NCBI RefSeq assembly: GCF_001039575.1
Contig: NZ_JIBT01000024.1
Span: 1-64,000, forward strand
DNA length: 64,000 nucleotides
Direction of reading: 5' to 3'
Origin: Halomonas sp. PR-M31
GTDB taxonomy: Bacteria > Pseudomonadota > Gammaproteobacteria > Pseudomonadales > Halomonadaceae
The stretch's first letter is position 1, and each line of letters opens with the position of its first letter. Under the pieces are notes generated by a model that ran no database searches, had not been told where the DNA came from, and worked only from the letters and a program-made list of their open reading frames with translations. Shown piece by piece: positions 9,529-19,205 of this stretch. A program made the position numbers and the translations under genes.

Positions 9529-10860
9529 ATGGCATCCAACTCCTTTTCTGTCTTCTCCCGCGGTCTCAGCACCGTCATGACACTTGTTGTTGTCAGTGCG
9601 GTACTGTTTTTGCCGTTGCGAGCAGAAGCTGCCAATCCTCGTTATGCATCTATCGTGCTGGATGTAGAGAGCGGTGAGGTATTGTCCGCCTCAAACGCGG
9701 ACGCCCCGCGCTATCCAGCCTCTCTTACCAAGATGATGACGCTTTATCTCTTGTTCGAAGCGATGGAAGATAACACTCTGACCTTGGAAGACACCTTTAC
9801 GGTCTCTTCTCATGCTGCGGCACAACCGCCTTCCAAACTGTGGGTGCGCCCAGGCGACAAAGTGAGTATCAAAGATGCCATTCTGGCGCTGGTAGTACGC
9901 TCCGCCAATGATGTGGCCGTGGTAGTGGCGGAAGGGCTGGCGGGGAGTGAACGCGCCTTCGCCGGTCAGATGACCGACAAGGCTCATGCACTTGGCATGA
10001 CCAATACTATTTTTCGTAATGCCTCGGGTTTGCCAGACGATCTGCAGGTCACCACCGCAAAGGATATGGCCAAGCTCTCCTTGAGCCTGATGCAGGATTT
10101 TCCGCAGTACTACGACTACTTTTCTCAGACCCGTTTTGTCTACAACGGCAAGACCCATACCGGCCATAACAATTTACTGGATAGCTACGCCGGCGCAGAC
10201 GGTCTGAAGACTGGCTATATTCGCGCATCGGGATTCAATGTTGCCACTTCGGCGGTACGCGATGATCGACGCATTCTGACGGTGGTGATGGGGGGCTTCA
10301 CCGCCAAGTCACGGGACATACATACGGCGGATTTGCTCGATCGTGGTTTCGTACGCGCCGGCCTTTTGAATCGTCATGACTGGGTTGCCAGCGCGGACGT
10401 TTTCGATAGCGCGAATGCAGTATCACGATTGAACACCCGTACTAGCACTGCCAGAGCGCCGGCGGTAGCAAAAAGCGAGCGCGATATCAGTACCACGGCC
10501 AAGACGACCGCTGCCACAAGGATAAACGCGGGGAACACCGAGCAGGCTGTGGACGATCCCATTCAGCGCATGATCGCCAAGACCGACGGCAGCTCTCTAC
10601 GTCCCATGGATGCCTGGGCAGTACAGGTTGGTGCGTTCCGCGATCCGAATGGAGCCAAGACCCTGGCAAACCAGGCCGTCAGGCAGCTTGATGCCTCCTT
10701 GAGCGATTCTCGCGTGGCGGTCACACCCTCGACTCGGGAGCAAGGTGTATTTCGTGCCCAGCTCGTTGACATGGAAGAAGGTCAGGCGCGGCGCTCCTGT
10801 GCACAACTCATCCAGCAGGGGATGGAGTGCATGGTCGTGCGGGCGGACGTCGGAGGCTGA
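9529..10860 (+). CDS. dacA: D-alanyl-D-alanine carboxypeptidase (PBP5/6 family) with SPOR domain
   Basis: Periplasmic serine peptidase that trims the terminal D-Ala from peptidoglycan pentapeptides. The ATG at 9529 follows AAGG and gives 443 residues with a signal peptide cleaved near RAEA at residue 34-35. The three S11 peptidase motifs are present: SLTK (nucleophile Ser65), SAN near residue 125 and KTG near 229. Instead of the amphipathic membrane anchor of enterobacterial PBP5, the C-terminus carries a SPOR domain (about 355-443, from WAVQVGAFRDPNGAK), which binds denuded glycan and would place the enzyme at the septum. The gene is followed by a strong terminator. Confidence 0.93.
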   Translation: MASNSFSVFSRGLSTVMTLVVVSAVLFLPLRAEAANPRYASIVLDVESGEVLSASNADAPRYPASLTKMMTLYLLFEAMEDNTLTLEDTFTVSSHAAAQPPSKLWVRPGDKVSIKDAILALVVRSANDVAVVVAEGLAGSERAFAGQMTDKAHALGMTNTIFRNASGLPDDLQVTTAKDMAKLSLSLMQDFPQYYDYFSQTRFVYNGKTHTGHNNLLDSYAGADGLKTGYIRASGFNVATSAVRDDRRILTVVMGGFTAKSRDIHTADLLDRGFVRAGLLNRHDWVASADVFDSANAVSRLNTRTSTARAPAVAKSERDISTTAKTTAATRINAGNTEQAVDDPIQRMIAKTDGSSLRPMDAWAVQVGAFRDPNGAKTLANQAVRQLDASLSDSRVAVTPSTREQGVFRAQLVDMEEGQARRSCAQLIQQGMECMVVRADVGG

Positions 10861-10891
10861 AACAGACCTCAAGACAATGTATGAACATGAT

Positions 10892-10923
10892 ACGTCCTTG
10901 TCGGTAACGACAAGGACGTTTTT
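10892..10923 (+). terminator. Rho-independent terminator of dacA
   Basis: A perfect 12-bp stem (ACGTCCTTGTCG / CGACAAGGACGT) with a GTAA tetraloop is followed directly by a run of T residues, 32 bp after the dacA stop codon. Confidence 0.92.
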
Positions 10924-10950
10924 CAATGGTCAATCAAAAAGGGACGGTGC

Positions 10951-11706
10951 ATGAACAGCTTGAAGAAGAAAGCCTACCGGGTGAGCTACCGAATCTTTGC
11001 CTTGTTCACCTGGCTGGGCCGTCATGAATTTTCGATTCTCTTGAGTGCCGTGGTGCTGTCTGCAGGTGTATGGGGGTTCGTCGAACTGGCGGACACGGTC
11101 ATGGAAGGAGAAACGCGTACGCTTGATGAACGAATCCTGCTGGCCTTTCGTACTCCGGGTGATCTTTCCGATCCTCTTGGCCCCGGCTGGCTCGAGGAGC
11201 TTGGGCGTGACTTCACCGCCCTTGGCGGCGTCGGAGTGCTGGTTTTTATTACACTGATCACTTTCGGCTTCTTGCTGTTGTCGCGCTACTACCGCGCTTC
11301 ACTGTTTCTGCTGGCATCGATTGGCGGTGGTTTGCTGGCAAGTACGCTGCTCAAGATGCTTTTCGATCGGCCTCGGCCGGACCTGGTTTCTCATGGTTCG
11401 ATCGTCTATACCGCAAGCTTTCCCAGCGGTCATTCCATGATGGCGGCAGTGACTTATCTGACCCTGACGGCCTTGCTCATTCGTATTCAACCGCGCTTTC
11501 GCCTGAAAGCGTATCTGTTGGTAGCCGCACTGCTGGTGACCTTGCTGGTGGGTATCAGTCGTATTTACCTGGGGGTGCACTGGCCCACGGATGTGCTTGC
11601 GGGCTGGACCGCCGGAGCTGCATGGGCATCCCTGTGCTGGCTGACCGCGCGCTGGCTGCAGCGCCGAGGCAGCGTCGAATCGAGCGCCCAGGGTGATTTT
11701 GAATGA
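10951..11706 (+). CDS. PAP2-family membrane phosphatase
   Basis: Integral-membrane acid phosphatase of the type that dephosphorylates phosphatidic acid, phosphatidylglycerol phosphate or undecaprenyl pyrophosphate. The 251-residue protein has about six hydrophobic segments and the three PAP2 motifs in order: KMLFDRPRPD (motif 1, K-x6-RP), FPSGHSMM (motif 2) and SRIYLGVHWPTDV (motif 3, with the catalytic His). A long loop after TM1 carries TLDERILLAFR, typical of the PgpB/YodM branch. It follows dacA behind a terminator, so it has its own promoter. A role in recycling the lipid carrier would fit next to a peptidoglycan enzyme but is inference. Confidence 0.88.
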   Translation: MNSLKKKAYRVSYRIFALFTWLGRHEFSILLSAVVLSAGVWGFVELADTVMEGETRTLDERILLAFRTPGDLSDPLGPGWLEELGRDFTALGGVGVLVFITLITFGFLLLSRYYRASLFLLASIGGGLLASTLLKMLFDRPRPDLVSHGSIVYTASFPSGHSMMAAVTYLTLTALLIRIQPRFRLKAYLLVAALLVTLLVGISRIYLGVHWPTDVLAGWTAGAAWASLCWLTARWLQRRGSVESSAQGDFE

Positions 11707-11735
11707 TCTTGAAAATGTCTGTGAAGTAGTGCAAG

Positions 11736-12433
11736 TCACTCCTCTGGTTGATATTTATAGCCGACGCCATAAACCGAGCGAATGATCTCTCGTTCCGGCC
11801 AGGCGTCGGCGATCTTGCGGCGCAGCTTCTTGATGTGGCTGTCGACGGTGCGCTCAGAGACGATGCGATGATCTCGATACATATGATCCATCAGCTGTTC
11901 CCGGGAAAAAATACGACCCGGTGCGCTCATCATCACCTTGAGTAGCTGAAATTCGACGGCGGTCAGCTCGATGTCCTTTCCATCTGCCAGGGCGCGCCAA
12001 CCCTCTTCATCCAGTACCAGCTGATTAGGGGCATCATCGCTGGCTGAATCCTTGCTATTAACCCGACGCAGTACCGCCTTGACCCGGGCTACCACTTCCC
12101 GAGGCTGAAGGGTTTGCAGATATAGTCGTCAGCGCCCAGTTCCAGACCCAGCAGACGATCGACCTCTTCGACCCGGGCAGTAAGCATGATGACGGGCAGC
12201 TGGGGCCATTGATCGTGAATTTGACGGCATAGCGTCAGTCCATCCGTGCCGGGCAGCATGAGATCAAGCAGAACCAGTGAGGGTAGAGCACTGGCTGGAC
12301 GATCCTGAAGCCAGGGGATGACATCGTCGCCATGCTCTAGATGATAGGTGCTGTAATCACTGGCGGTCAGATAATCGGCGATCAGCTGGGCGATTTTGAT
12401 TTCGTCCTCGATGATCAGAATGGACTCGTTCAT
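11736..12433 (-). CDS. baeR: BaeR-like OmpR-family response regulator, frameshifted
   Basis: DNA-binding half of a two-component system, probably responding to envelope stress. The receiver starts [20 protein letters not shown] and has phospho-Asp in [20 protein letters not shown] and the switch Lys in ADDYICKPF. The winged-helix output runs from [10 protein letters not shown] to the end, with [11 protein letters not shown] and the recognition stretch [14 protein letters not shown]. The text closely follows BaeR ([26 protein letters not shown]). The two halves are in different frames: at 12103 the coding strand reads AGCCTCGG where AGCCCTCGG would give the expected SPREVVARV. One missing C, probably an assembly error. 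It overlaps the kinase start by 4 bp. Confidence 0.87.
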
Positions 12434-13911
12434 ATCTTCTTCCCGTATTTAGTCGACGATAGTGCCATTGGCTTTTGTTTGATCGGCATGGGTCCGACTA
12501 TCGCGCGCTCGGCCAAGGGTAGCGATAGAGTCCAGCGCACCCCACCCAGAGATGAGTGAGAGGCCTCCCATCGACCATTGTGCGCCTGCACTAGGGCTGA
12601 CGCGATGGAAAGGCCTAATCCAGTTCCACCCCGGCGCCGGCTTCGTGATACATCCACGCGGTAAAGACGCTCGGTCAAGCGGGGCAATTCTGCACTGTCA
12701 ACGCCTGGCGCGCTATCTTCCCAGAATACCTTGGCTTGATTGTTCACCAGCGACAGAGTGACCTTCAAGCGCCCTGGCGCATCGGTATAGGCACGGGTAT
12801 TGGTCAACAAGTTGTTCCATAGCTGACGCAGCCGTTGCGGGTCACCAGATACGAATACCGAGTCGGGTATGTCGATTTCCAGCGCGATGCCGGCGCTTTC
12901 GAGCCAGCCCCGCGCCTCTTCCAGTCGCTCCCTGAGAACGCTGGCAAGATCGATGATGGCGAGCTGGACGTCCAATGCACCGGCATCGCTTTGTGCCAGC
13001 AACCGAAGATCGCGAATCAACCACTCGAGCTGATTCACCTCTTGAGACAGCGAATGCAAGCTGTCTTCGTTCAGGGGGCGAATGCCATCCTGCAAGGCTT
13101 CGATCTCGCCTCTAAGTACCGCTAGAGGCGTGCGTAGTTCATGGGCGATATCCGCCACCCAGCGCTGTCGCGCGGCGCGATTGGCTTCCAATGTCGCCGC
13201 CAGGCCGTTGAAGTCCCGAGCCAGACGCGATAGCTCATCATGACCACGCTCGCTCAAACGCATGCTGTAGTCACCGCCGCTCAGACGACGGGTCGCCAGG
13301 GTCATGCCACGCATGCGTCGTCCCAGCCACCAGCCAAGACCGCCTGCCAGCAGCAATGAGGCCAGCACGAGAGACGCTATGATGGCGGCCAGATTGCGCT
13401 GCTGACGAGACAGGAACAAACGATCCATGTCCGCCATCAACTGATTGGGCGCACGATAGCCTAAGGTGCCGACTCGTTCACCTTCATATTCGACGGGCAG
13501 CCAGTTGAGTACGACCGGATCGTCCTTGTCACTTCGGGGGGCTAGGCCGATTACCGGTAGATTGCCCGCGTCGTGCAAGACAAAATCCCGGGCATCGCCC
13601 AAGGCGCCTTCAACGCTTTGAGGCGGTTCGCTGTGTCCGGGCCAGAGTAGCTGTTGCACCAGATATTCCCAGGCCTGGGCATCGTCACGCAGCCACTGCC
13701 AGCTTCCGTGCCGGGACCATTGCTCGCCAAGGGTATTTGCAAGCATCTTGGCCCGGTTGGTCTGGGTATTTTCCAGGTAGTCGATAAAGCCCTTATCAAG
13801 GCTTCGAGAGACCCCTAGGAACGCGAATCCAGAAATCGCCACGTTGACCAGCAGGATGACGGCAAAAAGTTTGACGCCCAAACGAGTAATGACCGGGCGA
13901 TGAAACCCCAT
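12430..13911 (-). CDS. baeS: BaeS-like sensor histidine kinase
   Basis: Inner-membrane kinase that phosphorylates the adjacent regulator. The 493 residues comprise TM1 at about 15-35, a periplasmic region, TM2 at about 160-185 followed by HAMP, a HisKA domain with the phospho-accepting His in [13 protein letters not shown], and a HATPase domain with the N-box around [13 protein letters not shown] and G-box [13 protein letters not shown]. Overall length, the [14 protein letters not shown] segment and coupling to a BaeR-like regulator favour BaeS. The usual BaeSR targets, RND efflux pumps and spy, are not adjacent, though a Spy-like gene occurs at 20.6 kb. Confidence 0.87.
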   Translation of the reverse strand: MGFHRPVITRLGVKLFAVILLVNVAISGFAFLGVSRSLDKGFIDYLENTQTNRAKMLANTLGEQWSRHGSWQWLRDDAQAWEYLVQQLLWPGHSEPPQSVEGALGDARDFVLHDAGNLPVIGLAPRSDKDDPVVLNWLPVEYEGERVGTLGYRAPNQLMADMDRLFLSRQQRNLAAIIASLVLASLLLAGGLGWWLGRRMRGMTLATRRLSGGDYSMRLSERGHDELSRLARDFNGLAATLEANRAARQRWVADIAHELRTPLAVLRGEIEALQDGIRPLNEDSLHSLSQEVNQLEWLIRDLRLLAQSDAGALDVQLAIIDLASVLRERLEEARGWLESAGIALEIDIPDSVFVSGDPQRLRQLWNNLLTNTRAYTDAPGRLKVTLSLVNNQAKVFWEDSAPGVDSAELPRLTERLYRVDVSRSRRRGGTGLGLSIASALVQAHNGRWEASHSSLGGVRWTLSLPLAERAIVGPMPIKQKPMALSSTKYGKKI

Positions 13912-14056
13912 CAGGCTACCTCCGAAATAGAATGGCTCAGCGTATCACTGCCAGCCGCTGGGCAGGGCGGCCAATTGTGCAAGCAAGACGCAAGCCGTTC
14001 TTGTCAAGACAAAATGCTGAAAGTGAGATGTCGGCTGGCAGTCCAAAGACCACAAG

Positions 14057-14070
14057 TTGATTTTGATCAA
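14057..14070 (+). promoter_or_regulatory. Perfect FNR/Anr-type operator
   Basis: TTGAT-TTTG-ATCAA is an exact match to the FNR/Anr consensus TTGAT-N4-ATCAA. It lies 129 bp before the ATG of the NIT-domain chemoreceptor, a workable distance for activation, and suggests oxygen-limited expression of that receptor. Confidence 0.65.
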
Positions 14071-14198
14071 AATAACCTGATAGCAGGCTCAAGAGCTGGG
14101 TTAGAGCGTCGATATAGAAAGGCAGAGCATATTGATTGTGTACATGACACAACAAAAATTGCCTTTCTCGACGATCCCTCCCAACCTTGAGGCTACTA

Positions 14199-16187
14199 AT
14201 GAACAATCTGCTGCATCGAATTCCCATGAGCAGGAAATTTCTGCTCGTACTGGCATTGCCGTTATTGGCCATGGCGTATTTTGCTATCACAGGCATCGTC
14301 GAACGTCAGCACACGACCAGCGCGATGTCCGAATTGCAATCTCTTACGGCACTTGCTCAGAAGGCCAGTAATCTGGTGCATGAACTCCAGCAAGAGCGCG
14401 GCATGACCGCAGGCTTTCTAGGCAGCAAAGGGCAAAACTTCCGCCAGGAACTTGGCCCGAAGCGCCAGGATGCCAACGCTCAAGAACAGGCCTTTCAAGT
14501 ATTTTTGCAAGGCCTTGATGACGGAATGTTTGATGAGGCCTTGAATGCTAAGATCAAGACAGCCCAGACGCTATTGAAGAAAACCCCCTCAATACGTCAA
14601 CAGGTCGATTCGTTATCCATTCCTGCAGCCAATGCGATTGGCCACTATACGGCAATTAATAGCGAGCTAATTGGTCTTGTGAGTGGCTTGAGCCATGCGA
14701 CCCAGCAGGCTTCTGTGGCCCGTCGTCTCATTGCCTACAACAGCTTTCTGGAAGTCAAAGAGCGGGCCGGAATAGAGCGGGCCGTGCTGACCAATGCATT
14801 TAGCAGTGATGCATTCAGCCCTGCTCTTTATCAAAAATTCCTTACCATTCTAGGAGAGGAAAGCGCCTTTCTGAAGAGCTTTCACGCGCTGGCTCTCGAC
14901 AGCATTCAGGCACGCTATAACGAGTTGATGTCTGGCCCCGACATCGAGCGGGTTGCTGATTTGCGTCAACTGGCAGTCGAGCGTGGCGCTGAGGGTGGTT
15001 TTGGCGTCGATGCGCAGCAGTGGTTTGCATGGCAAACGGACAAGATCAATCTTCTCAAGAAAGTCGAAGACGTCATGGCCGAAGACGTGCTGACGACGAC
15101 TGCTACCCTTTACCAGCAGGCGCGCAATGCGCTGGTGCAGTACCTGGTGATTGCAGCGCTGGCCGCAGGCCTGGCGATTTTCCTGGCGTTCACCATTGTG
15201 CGCAGCATCGTGACACCTCTTAAGCGGGCACTCGGCAATATTTCTACTCGCGGCGGCGATTTGACCCAGCGTCTCGACGTGCCGGGCAGCGATGAGCTTT
15301 CCCAACTTTACCGGGCGTTCAATGAATCCACCGCCTCGACCGAGCAACTGGTCGCCAACGTCAAGCAGGGGGCGACGTCAGTCAAGGTGGCAAGCGGTGA
15401 GATCGCCATGGGCAATCAGGATCTGGCTCAACGCACCGAGGAGCAATCCGCCTCTTTGGTAGAAACCGCCGCCAGCATGGAGCAGATTACCGCCACGGTG
15501 CATCAGACCGCTGACAATGCTCGTCAGGCTCAGACCATGTCTCATGAAGTGACCGGGCAAGCCCATGAGGCCAGCGAAGTTGCCGGCAAGGCACGCAAGG
15601 CAATGACCCAGATTCACGAATCCAATCAGCAGGTCACGTCAATCATCAAAGCGATCGACGCTATCGCATTCCAGACCAATCTGCTGGCCTTGAATGCCTC
15701 CGTGGAAGCGGCTCGAGCAGGGGAGCATGGACGCGGCTTTGCGGTGGTGGCCTCCGAGGTGCGTAATCTGGCCAGCCGCAGTGCGGAAGAAGCCAATCAG
15801 ATTCGTCAGTTGATTGAGAACAACGTCAACAAGATCAATGAAGGCGAGGCGCTGGTCAGCAACAGCAGCGACATTCTCGAGACCATTTCCGAGCAGATGA
15901 AAAAGATGGCGTTGTTGGTCAGTGAAATCACCACTGCCAGCACCGAACAATCCTCGGGCATCGAGCAGATCAACCAGGCCATGTCGCAGCTTGAAGAAGT
16001 CACTCAGCAAAACGCGGCGCTGGTGGAAGAGATGGCGGCGGCGAGTAAATCCCTGGACGAGCAGTCCGAAGAGATGGCCGGTGTCATCGATCAGTTCAAG
16101 GTCAGTTCCGATGCGGCCCAGGCAGTGACGCAGCACGCCCGAGTATTGCCTGCACCGACGGATCGTGAAACCAGCGCAGCGTATTGA
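14199..16187 (+). CDS. NIT-domain methyl-accepting chemotaxis protein (nitrate/nitrite sensor-like)
   Basis: Chemoreceptor whose periplasmic part looks like the NIT nitrate- and nitrite-sensing domain. The ATG at 14199 follows TTGAGG, giving 662 residues. After TM1 (about 15-33) comes the NIT signature VHELQQERGMTAGFLGSKG, then a helical domain containing IERAVLTNAFSSDAFS with its typical FL..KERAGIERAVL context. TM2 is near 315-335, followed by HAMP and the signalling domain with [20 protein letters not shown]. There is no C-terminal CheR pentapeptide. The perfect FNR box upstream agrees with a sensor for an anaerobic electron acceptor, but the ligand is unproven. Confidence 0.88.
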   Translation: MNNLLHRIPMSRKFLLVLALPLLAMAYFAITGIVERQHTTSAMSELQSLTALAQKASNLVHELQQERGMTAGFLGSKGQNFRQELGPKRQDANAQEQAFQVFLQGLDDGMFDEALNAKIKTAQTLLKKTPSIRQQVDSLSIPAANAIGHYTAINSELIGLVSGLSHATQQASVARRLIAYNSFLEVKERAGIERAVLTNAFSSDAFSPALYQKFLTILGEESAFLKSFHALALDSIQARYNELMSGPDIERVADLRQLAVERGAEGGFGVDAQQWFAWQTDKINLLKKVEDVMAEDVLTTTATLYQQARNALVQYLVIAALAAGLAIFLAFTIVRSIVTPLKRALGNISTRGGDLTQRLDVPGSDELSQLYRAFNESTASTEQLVANVKQGATSVKVASGEIAMGNQDLAQRTEEQSASLVETAASMEQITATVHQTADNARQAQTMSHEVTGQAHEASEVAGKARKAMTQIHESNQQVTSIIKAIDAIAFQTNLLALNASVEAARAGEHGRGFAVVASEVRNLASRSAEEANQIRQLIENNVNKINEGEALVSNSSDILETISEQMKKMALLVSEITTASTEQSSGIEQINQAMSQLEEVTQQNAALVEEMAAASKSLDEQSEEMAGVIDQFKVSSDAAQAVTQHARVLPAPTDRETSAAY

Positions 16188-16194
16188 TCCATAG

Positions 16195-17121
16195 CTATAG
16201 CGAAAGCAAAAACAGGATCAGCGGCGGCGACAACAGCGACAGAATGAAACCGCTGACCACCGCAATGGGCACACAGGCAATCCCGCCATGCTGCTGGATG
16301 ACCGGAAGGGTGAAGTCCATCGAGGTGGCGCCGCCGTAACCGATCGCAAGCGGCGTGGCGCGGTGAATGACCAGCGGTATCAACAAAAAGGCCAGCAGCT
16401 CCCGGGCCAGATCGTTGAAGAATGCGGCTCCTCCGAGCACTGGCCCTAGCTGATCGCCGATCAGAATGCCAGACAGGGAGTACCAACCGAAGCCGGCGGC
16501 CATCGCCAGGCCTTCGTTCCAACGCAAATCAAGAAGCGGCGCGGCCAGCAACCCGGCAACCAGGGAGCTGGCCGCCACCGTTATGGCAATCGCCAGGCCG
16601 TGACGATTGAGCAGAATCTGCTTCAAGCTCATGCCGGAATTGCGTAGCTGACAGCCGATCAGCGCCAACAATACATAAAGCACCCATTCCGCCAGCTGTT
16701 CCGCCAAGGCGGCTACCGTTGCCCAGCCTAGGCTGCCCAACACCACGCCGGCCACTACACCCAACGCCACTACGCCAGCCAATGCAAGCGAACCTGCCAT
16801 GGCCGCCAGCTTGCTGGTTGGGGCATCCTTGACCACCGGTGAAGTGCCGGCATGCAGGCGGCTACGTCGGGATAGCCACCAAAGCGCGGCCAGGTTGATG
16901 GGCGTGATGATGGCAAACAGCAGAAGCGCCTGACCGCCCATGCGGGCCAATTGGCCGCCGAGATTTTCAAGCCCGGTCAGGCTGATGCCCATCAGCGCTA
17001 AGATGACGTAAACGGAAAGATTGACGCCGCGATTGATGAGCGCAAGAACGCGCTCGTCTTTCACGGGCACCAGATAACCTAGAATCAGAGGCAGTAAAAT
17101 CAGCAACAGACCGGCCAGCAT
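16195..17121 (-). CDS. lysO: LysO-family lysine exporter
   Basis: Inner-membrane exporter related to E. coli LysO (YbjE), which exports L-lysine and its toxic analogue thialysine. The 308-residue protein has about eight to ten hydrophobic segments. Family hallmarks are the N-terminal half LLPLILGYLVP...RGVNLSVYVILALMG and the C-terminal half AAGFGWYSLSGILIGDQLGP, the most conserved region of the family with its WYSLSG motif and acidic residue. It converges with the chemoreceptor with only 7 bp between stop codons. Substrate assignment is by family resemblance. Confidence 0.88.
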   Translation of the reverse strand: MLAGLLLILLPLILGYLVPVKDERVLALINRGVNLSVYVILALMGISLTGLENLGGQLARMGGQALLLFAIITPINLAALWWLSRRSRLHAGTSPVVKDAPTSKLAAMAGSLALAGVVALGVVAGVVLGSLGWATVAALAEQLAEWVLYVLLALIGCQLRNSGMSLKQILLNRHGLAIAITVAASSLVAGLLAAPLLDLRWNEGLAMAAGFGWYSLSGILIGDQLGPVLGGAAFFNDLARELLAFLLIPLVIHRATPLAIGYGGATSMDFTLPVIQQHGGIACVPIAVVSGFILSLLSPPLILFLLSL

Positions 17122-17222
17122 CGAAATTTTCCAGCAGCGAACGGGGCGGTCTACTTTAGCGGTTAGTGCAACGACTCGTAAGTGAGTTTCGCTGATATCC
17201 CATCAGGGTTGCTGATTGCAGG

Positions 17223-17918
17223 CTATTGAGAGGCAGAATTTCCGAGCGCGAGACGGCTCAGGGTGAGATGGCTCTTGCGCTCGCCCTCACGCTGATACTC
17301 GAAGCTCAACAAAAGCCCAGGCATGTCGGAATGAAAGCCAATAAACATATGGCGATCGCGTTCTTCAGGGTCCCAGACATCGACGACGACGCGAGGAAAA
17401 GTACCCGCAGGCACGGTTACTTGATCATGCTTGACGACCCGGTACTTCAGCAGCTTTTCTTCACCTTTATGGTTTAAAAAGCTAAAGCGACAGGGAGCGA
17501 CCTGACTGTGGGTACAGCGCGCATTCTTGGCGGCACGGGAAAGGATGAACAGCGCCGTCTGCCTGTCCGGTAGATGGCTCAATTCGTTGGCATCGAGCTC
17601 ATAGCGTTCGCCAAAGCCCAGAAAGCGATAGCCACTGGAATAGAACTGGGCATTTACATCGTTTCCCGCCAAGCGAAAGCGACTGAGCTCATCCCCCTTT
17701 GCCGTGGCAATGGAAGCGCTCATCTCGCTCTGCCATAAGGCTCCTTGATGGGATAGCCGGTGATGAATTCGCGCATCCGGCCAGCCCTTGATGACAAGTG
17801 AATAGGTAGCCTTGAAGGGTGCCGGCGTCGCCTGAACCTGATTCTGAGCCAACCCTGGCTGAATGGCCGCTACAGATAGAATAAAGAATACGAGTACATT
17901 GTATGCTGCCGCTTTCAT
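17223..17918 (-). CDS. DUF3108 domain-containing periplasmic protein
   Basis: Protein of unknown function. Starting at the ATG at 17918, which has AAGGAGAGG upstream, it has about 231 residues and a signal peptide cleaved near GLAQ at residue 24. The remainder is a beta-rich domain with the DUF3108 pattern: PFKATYSLVIKG at the start of the fold, YRFLGFGERYELDANE in the middle and the conserved PAGTFPRVVVDVWDPEERD near the end. DUF3108 proteins are often encoded near purine or cell-envelope genes; here there is no informative partner. Domain call is firm, function unknown. Confidence 0.82.
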   Translation of the reverse strand: MKAAAYNVLVFFILSVAAIQPGLAQNQVQATPAPFKATYSLVIKGWPDARIHHRLSHQGALWQSEMSASIATAKGDELSRFRLAGNDVNAQFYSSGYRFLGFGERYELDANELSHLPDRQTALFILSRAAKNARCTHSQVAPCRFSFLNHKGEEKLLKYRVVKHDQVTVPAGTFPRVVVDVWDPEERDRHMFIGFHSDMPGLLLSFEYQREGERKSHLTLSRLALGNSASQ

Positions 17919-18253
17919 CAACCTCTCCTTGACTGATTGTTCTTTGCCGTTGCTATCACGCTAGCATTTTTCACGCGAGTCTAACGCTCTCGTGCAGGAC
18001 TTGCGCTTGCCCACTACGCTGCAGTGACACGCTGTGCTGTTCGTCATCCTGAAAACTGGAGACCTTAATGACTCAGGCAGTTCAATGAGCTGCTGAGCCA
18101 GGTATAGGGAAGACGAAGAATAAAGAAGGATGCAAGACAGTATTACTGTCGTCTGTTCGTGGTCGATGCGAGCTTGAGATGGTGGTGCAAACAATAAAAT
18201 GCAGGAGCTGGAACCAGTACTGTCCTTTCACCGGAGCAGGAAAGTAGAACATC
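17919..18253. other. Intergenic region upstream of aldo/keto reductase
   Basis: No gene is supported in these 335 bp, which hold two divergent promoters. One clear symmetric site is present, the 15-bp perfect palindrome GACAGTATTACTGTC at 18136-18150, 104 bp before the reductase start. It could be a repressor operator. It does not match LexA, Fur or TyrR consensus sequences. Confidence 0.4.
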
Positions 18254-19201
18254 ATGCAATCACGTCGCGATTTTCTCACTACTACGCTCTGGTTGGGCGC
18301 CGGCCTGACATTCGGCACGTCTTTTACGACGCTCGCTGCCGATGGCCAGAACAATGCTGATGCGTTGCCGCCTTCGGAAACGTTGCGTACCCGCACGATT
18401 CCCGGCACCGACGAACAGCTCCCGGTTATCGGCGCAGGCACTTCCGGCAGTTTCGTGACAGACATTGGCTCGGACAAGTATCAACGTCTCAAAGAAGTCA
18501 TGACCATCTTCTTCGCAAACGGTGCCAGGGTGTTCGATACGTCACCGAACTACGCCGGTGCGGACCGGATACTTGGCGCCTTGCTGGAGGAGGGCGGTTG
18601 GCGCGATCAATGCTTCCTGGCGACCAAGATCGCCGCAGACAGCCGCGAGGTGGCACAGCGACAATGGGCAGGCTCCCTGGAAGCCTTGCGCACTGATCAC
18701 GTTGAACTGTTGCAGGTCCATAACCTGCGGGACTGGCAAACCCAGCTTGCCTACGCACGAGAGCTCAAGGAGCAGGGCAAGACACGCTACGTGGGCATAA
18801 CCCATTACACGCCCTATGGCTTGGATGAAATGGCGCGCATCCTGCGCCAGGAACCGCTGGACTTCATTCAGATCAACTATTCCATCACTACACCCCAGGC
18901 CGCTCAGGAAGTGCTTCCCCTGGCTCGGGGCAAGGGAGTAGCGGTCCTGATTAACCGCGCTTTCGATGACGGTGATCTCTTCTCCAAGGTGGAGGATAAG
19001 CCCCTGCCCGGTTGGGCCGGGGAGGTCGGCGCGCAAAGCTGGGCACAGCTGTTTCTCAAATTTGCCATCAGCCATCCGGCGGTGACTGCGGTGATTCCGG
19101 CTACCAGCAAGCCCGACCATCAGCGGGACAATCTCCGGGCCGGTTATGGCCTTTTGTTGAGCGAGGCACAGCAACGCGAACTGATCGCCATGGAACTCTA
19201 G
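18254..19201 (+). CDS. Aldo/keto reductase with Tat signal peptide
   Basis: NADPH-dependent carbonyl reductase predicted to be exported folded. The 315-residue protein opens MQSRRDFLTTTLWLGAG, a twin-arginine signal, with cleavage near SFTTLAA at residue 28-30. The aldo/keto reductase tetrad is visible: Asp and Tyr in VFDTSPNYAGADRI, Lys in FLATKIAAD and His in LLQVHNLRDW. The C-terminal HPAVTAVIPATSKPDHQRDN is the usual cofactor-binding segment. Tat-exported aldo/keto reductases are a known sub-group of unclear substrate. Only 4 bp separate it from the next gene, so the two are likely co-transcribed. Confidence 0.88.
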   Translation: MQSRRDFLTTTLWLGAGLTFGTSFTTLAADGQNNADALPPSETLRTRTIPGTDEQLPVIGAGTSGSFVTDIGSDKYQRLKEVMTIFFANGARVFDTSPNYAGADRILGALLEEGGWRDQCFLATKIAADSREVAQRQWAGSLEALRTDHVELLQVHNLRDWQTQLAYARELKEQGKTRYVGITHYTPYGLDEMARILRQEPLDFIQINYSITTPQAAQEVLPLARGKGVAVLINRAFDDGDLFSKVEDKPLPGWAGEVGAQSWAQLFLKFAISHPAVTAVIPATSKPDHQRDNLRAGYGLLLSEAQQRELIAMEL

Positions 19202-19205
19202 GTGA

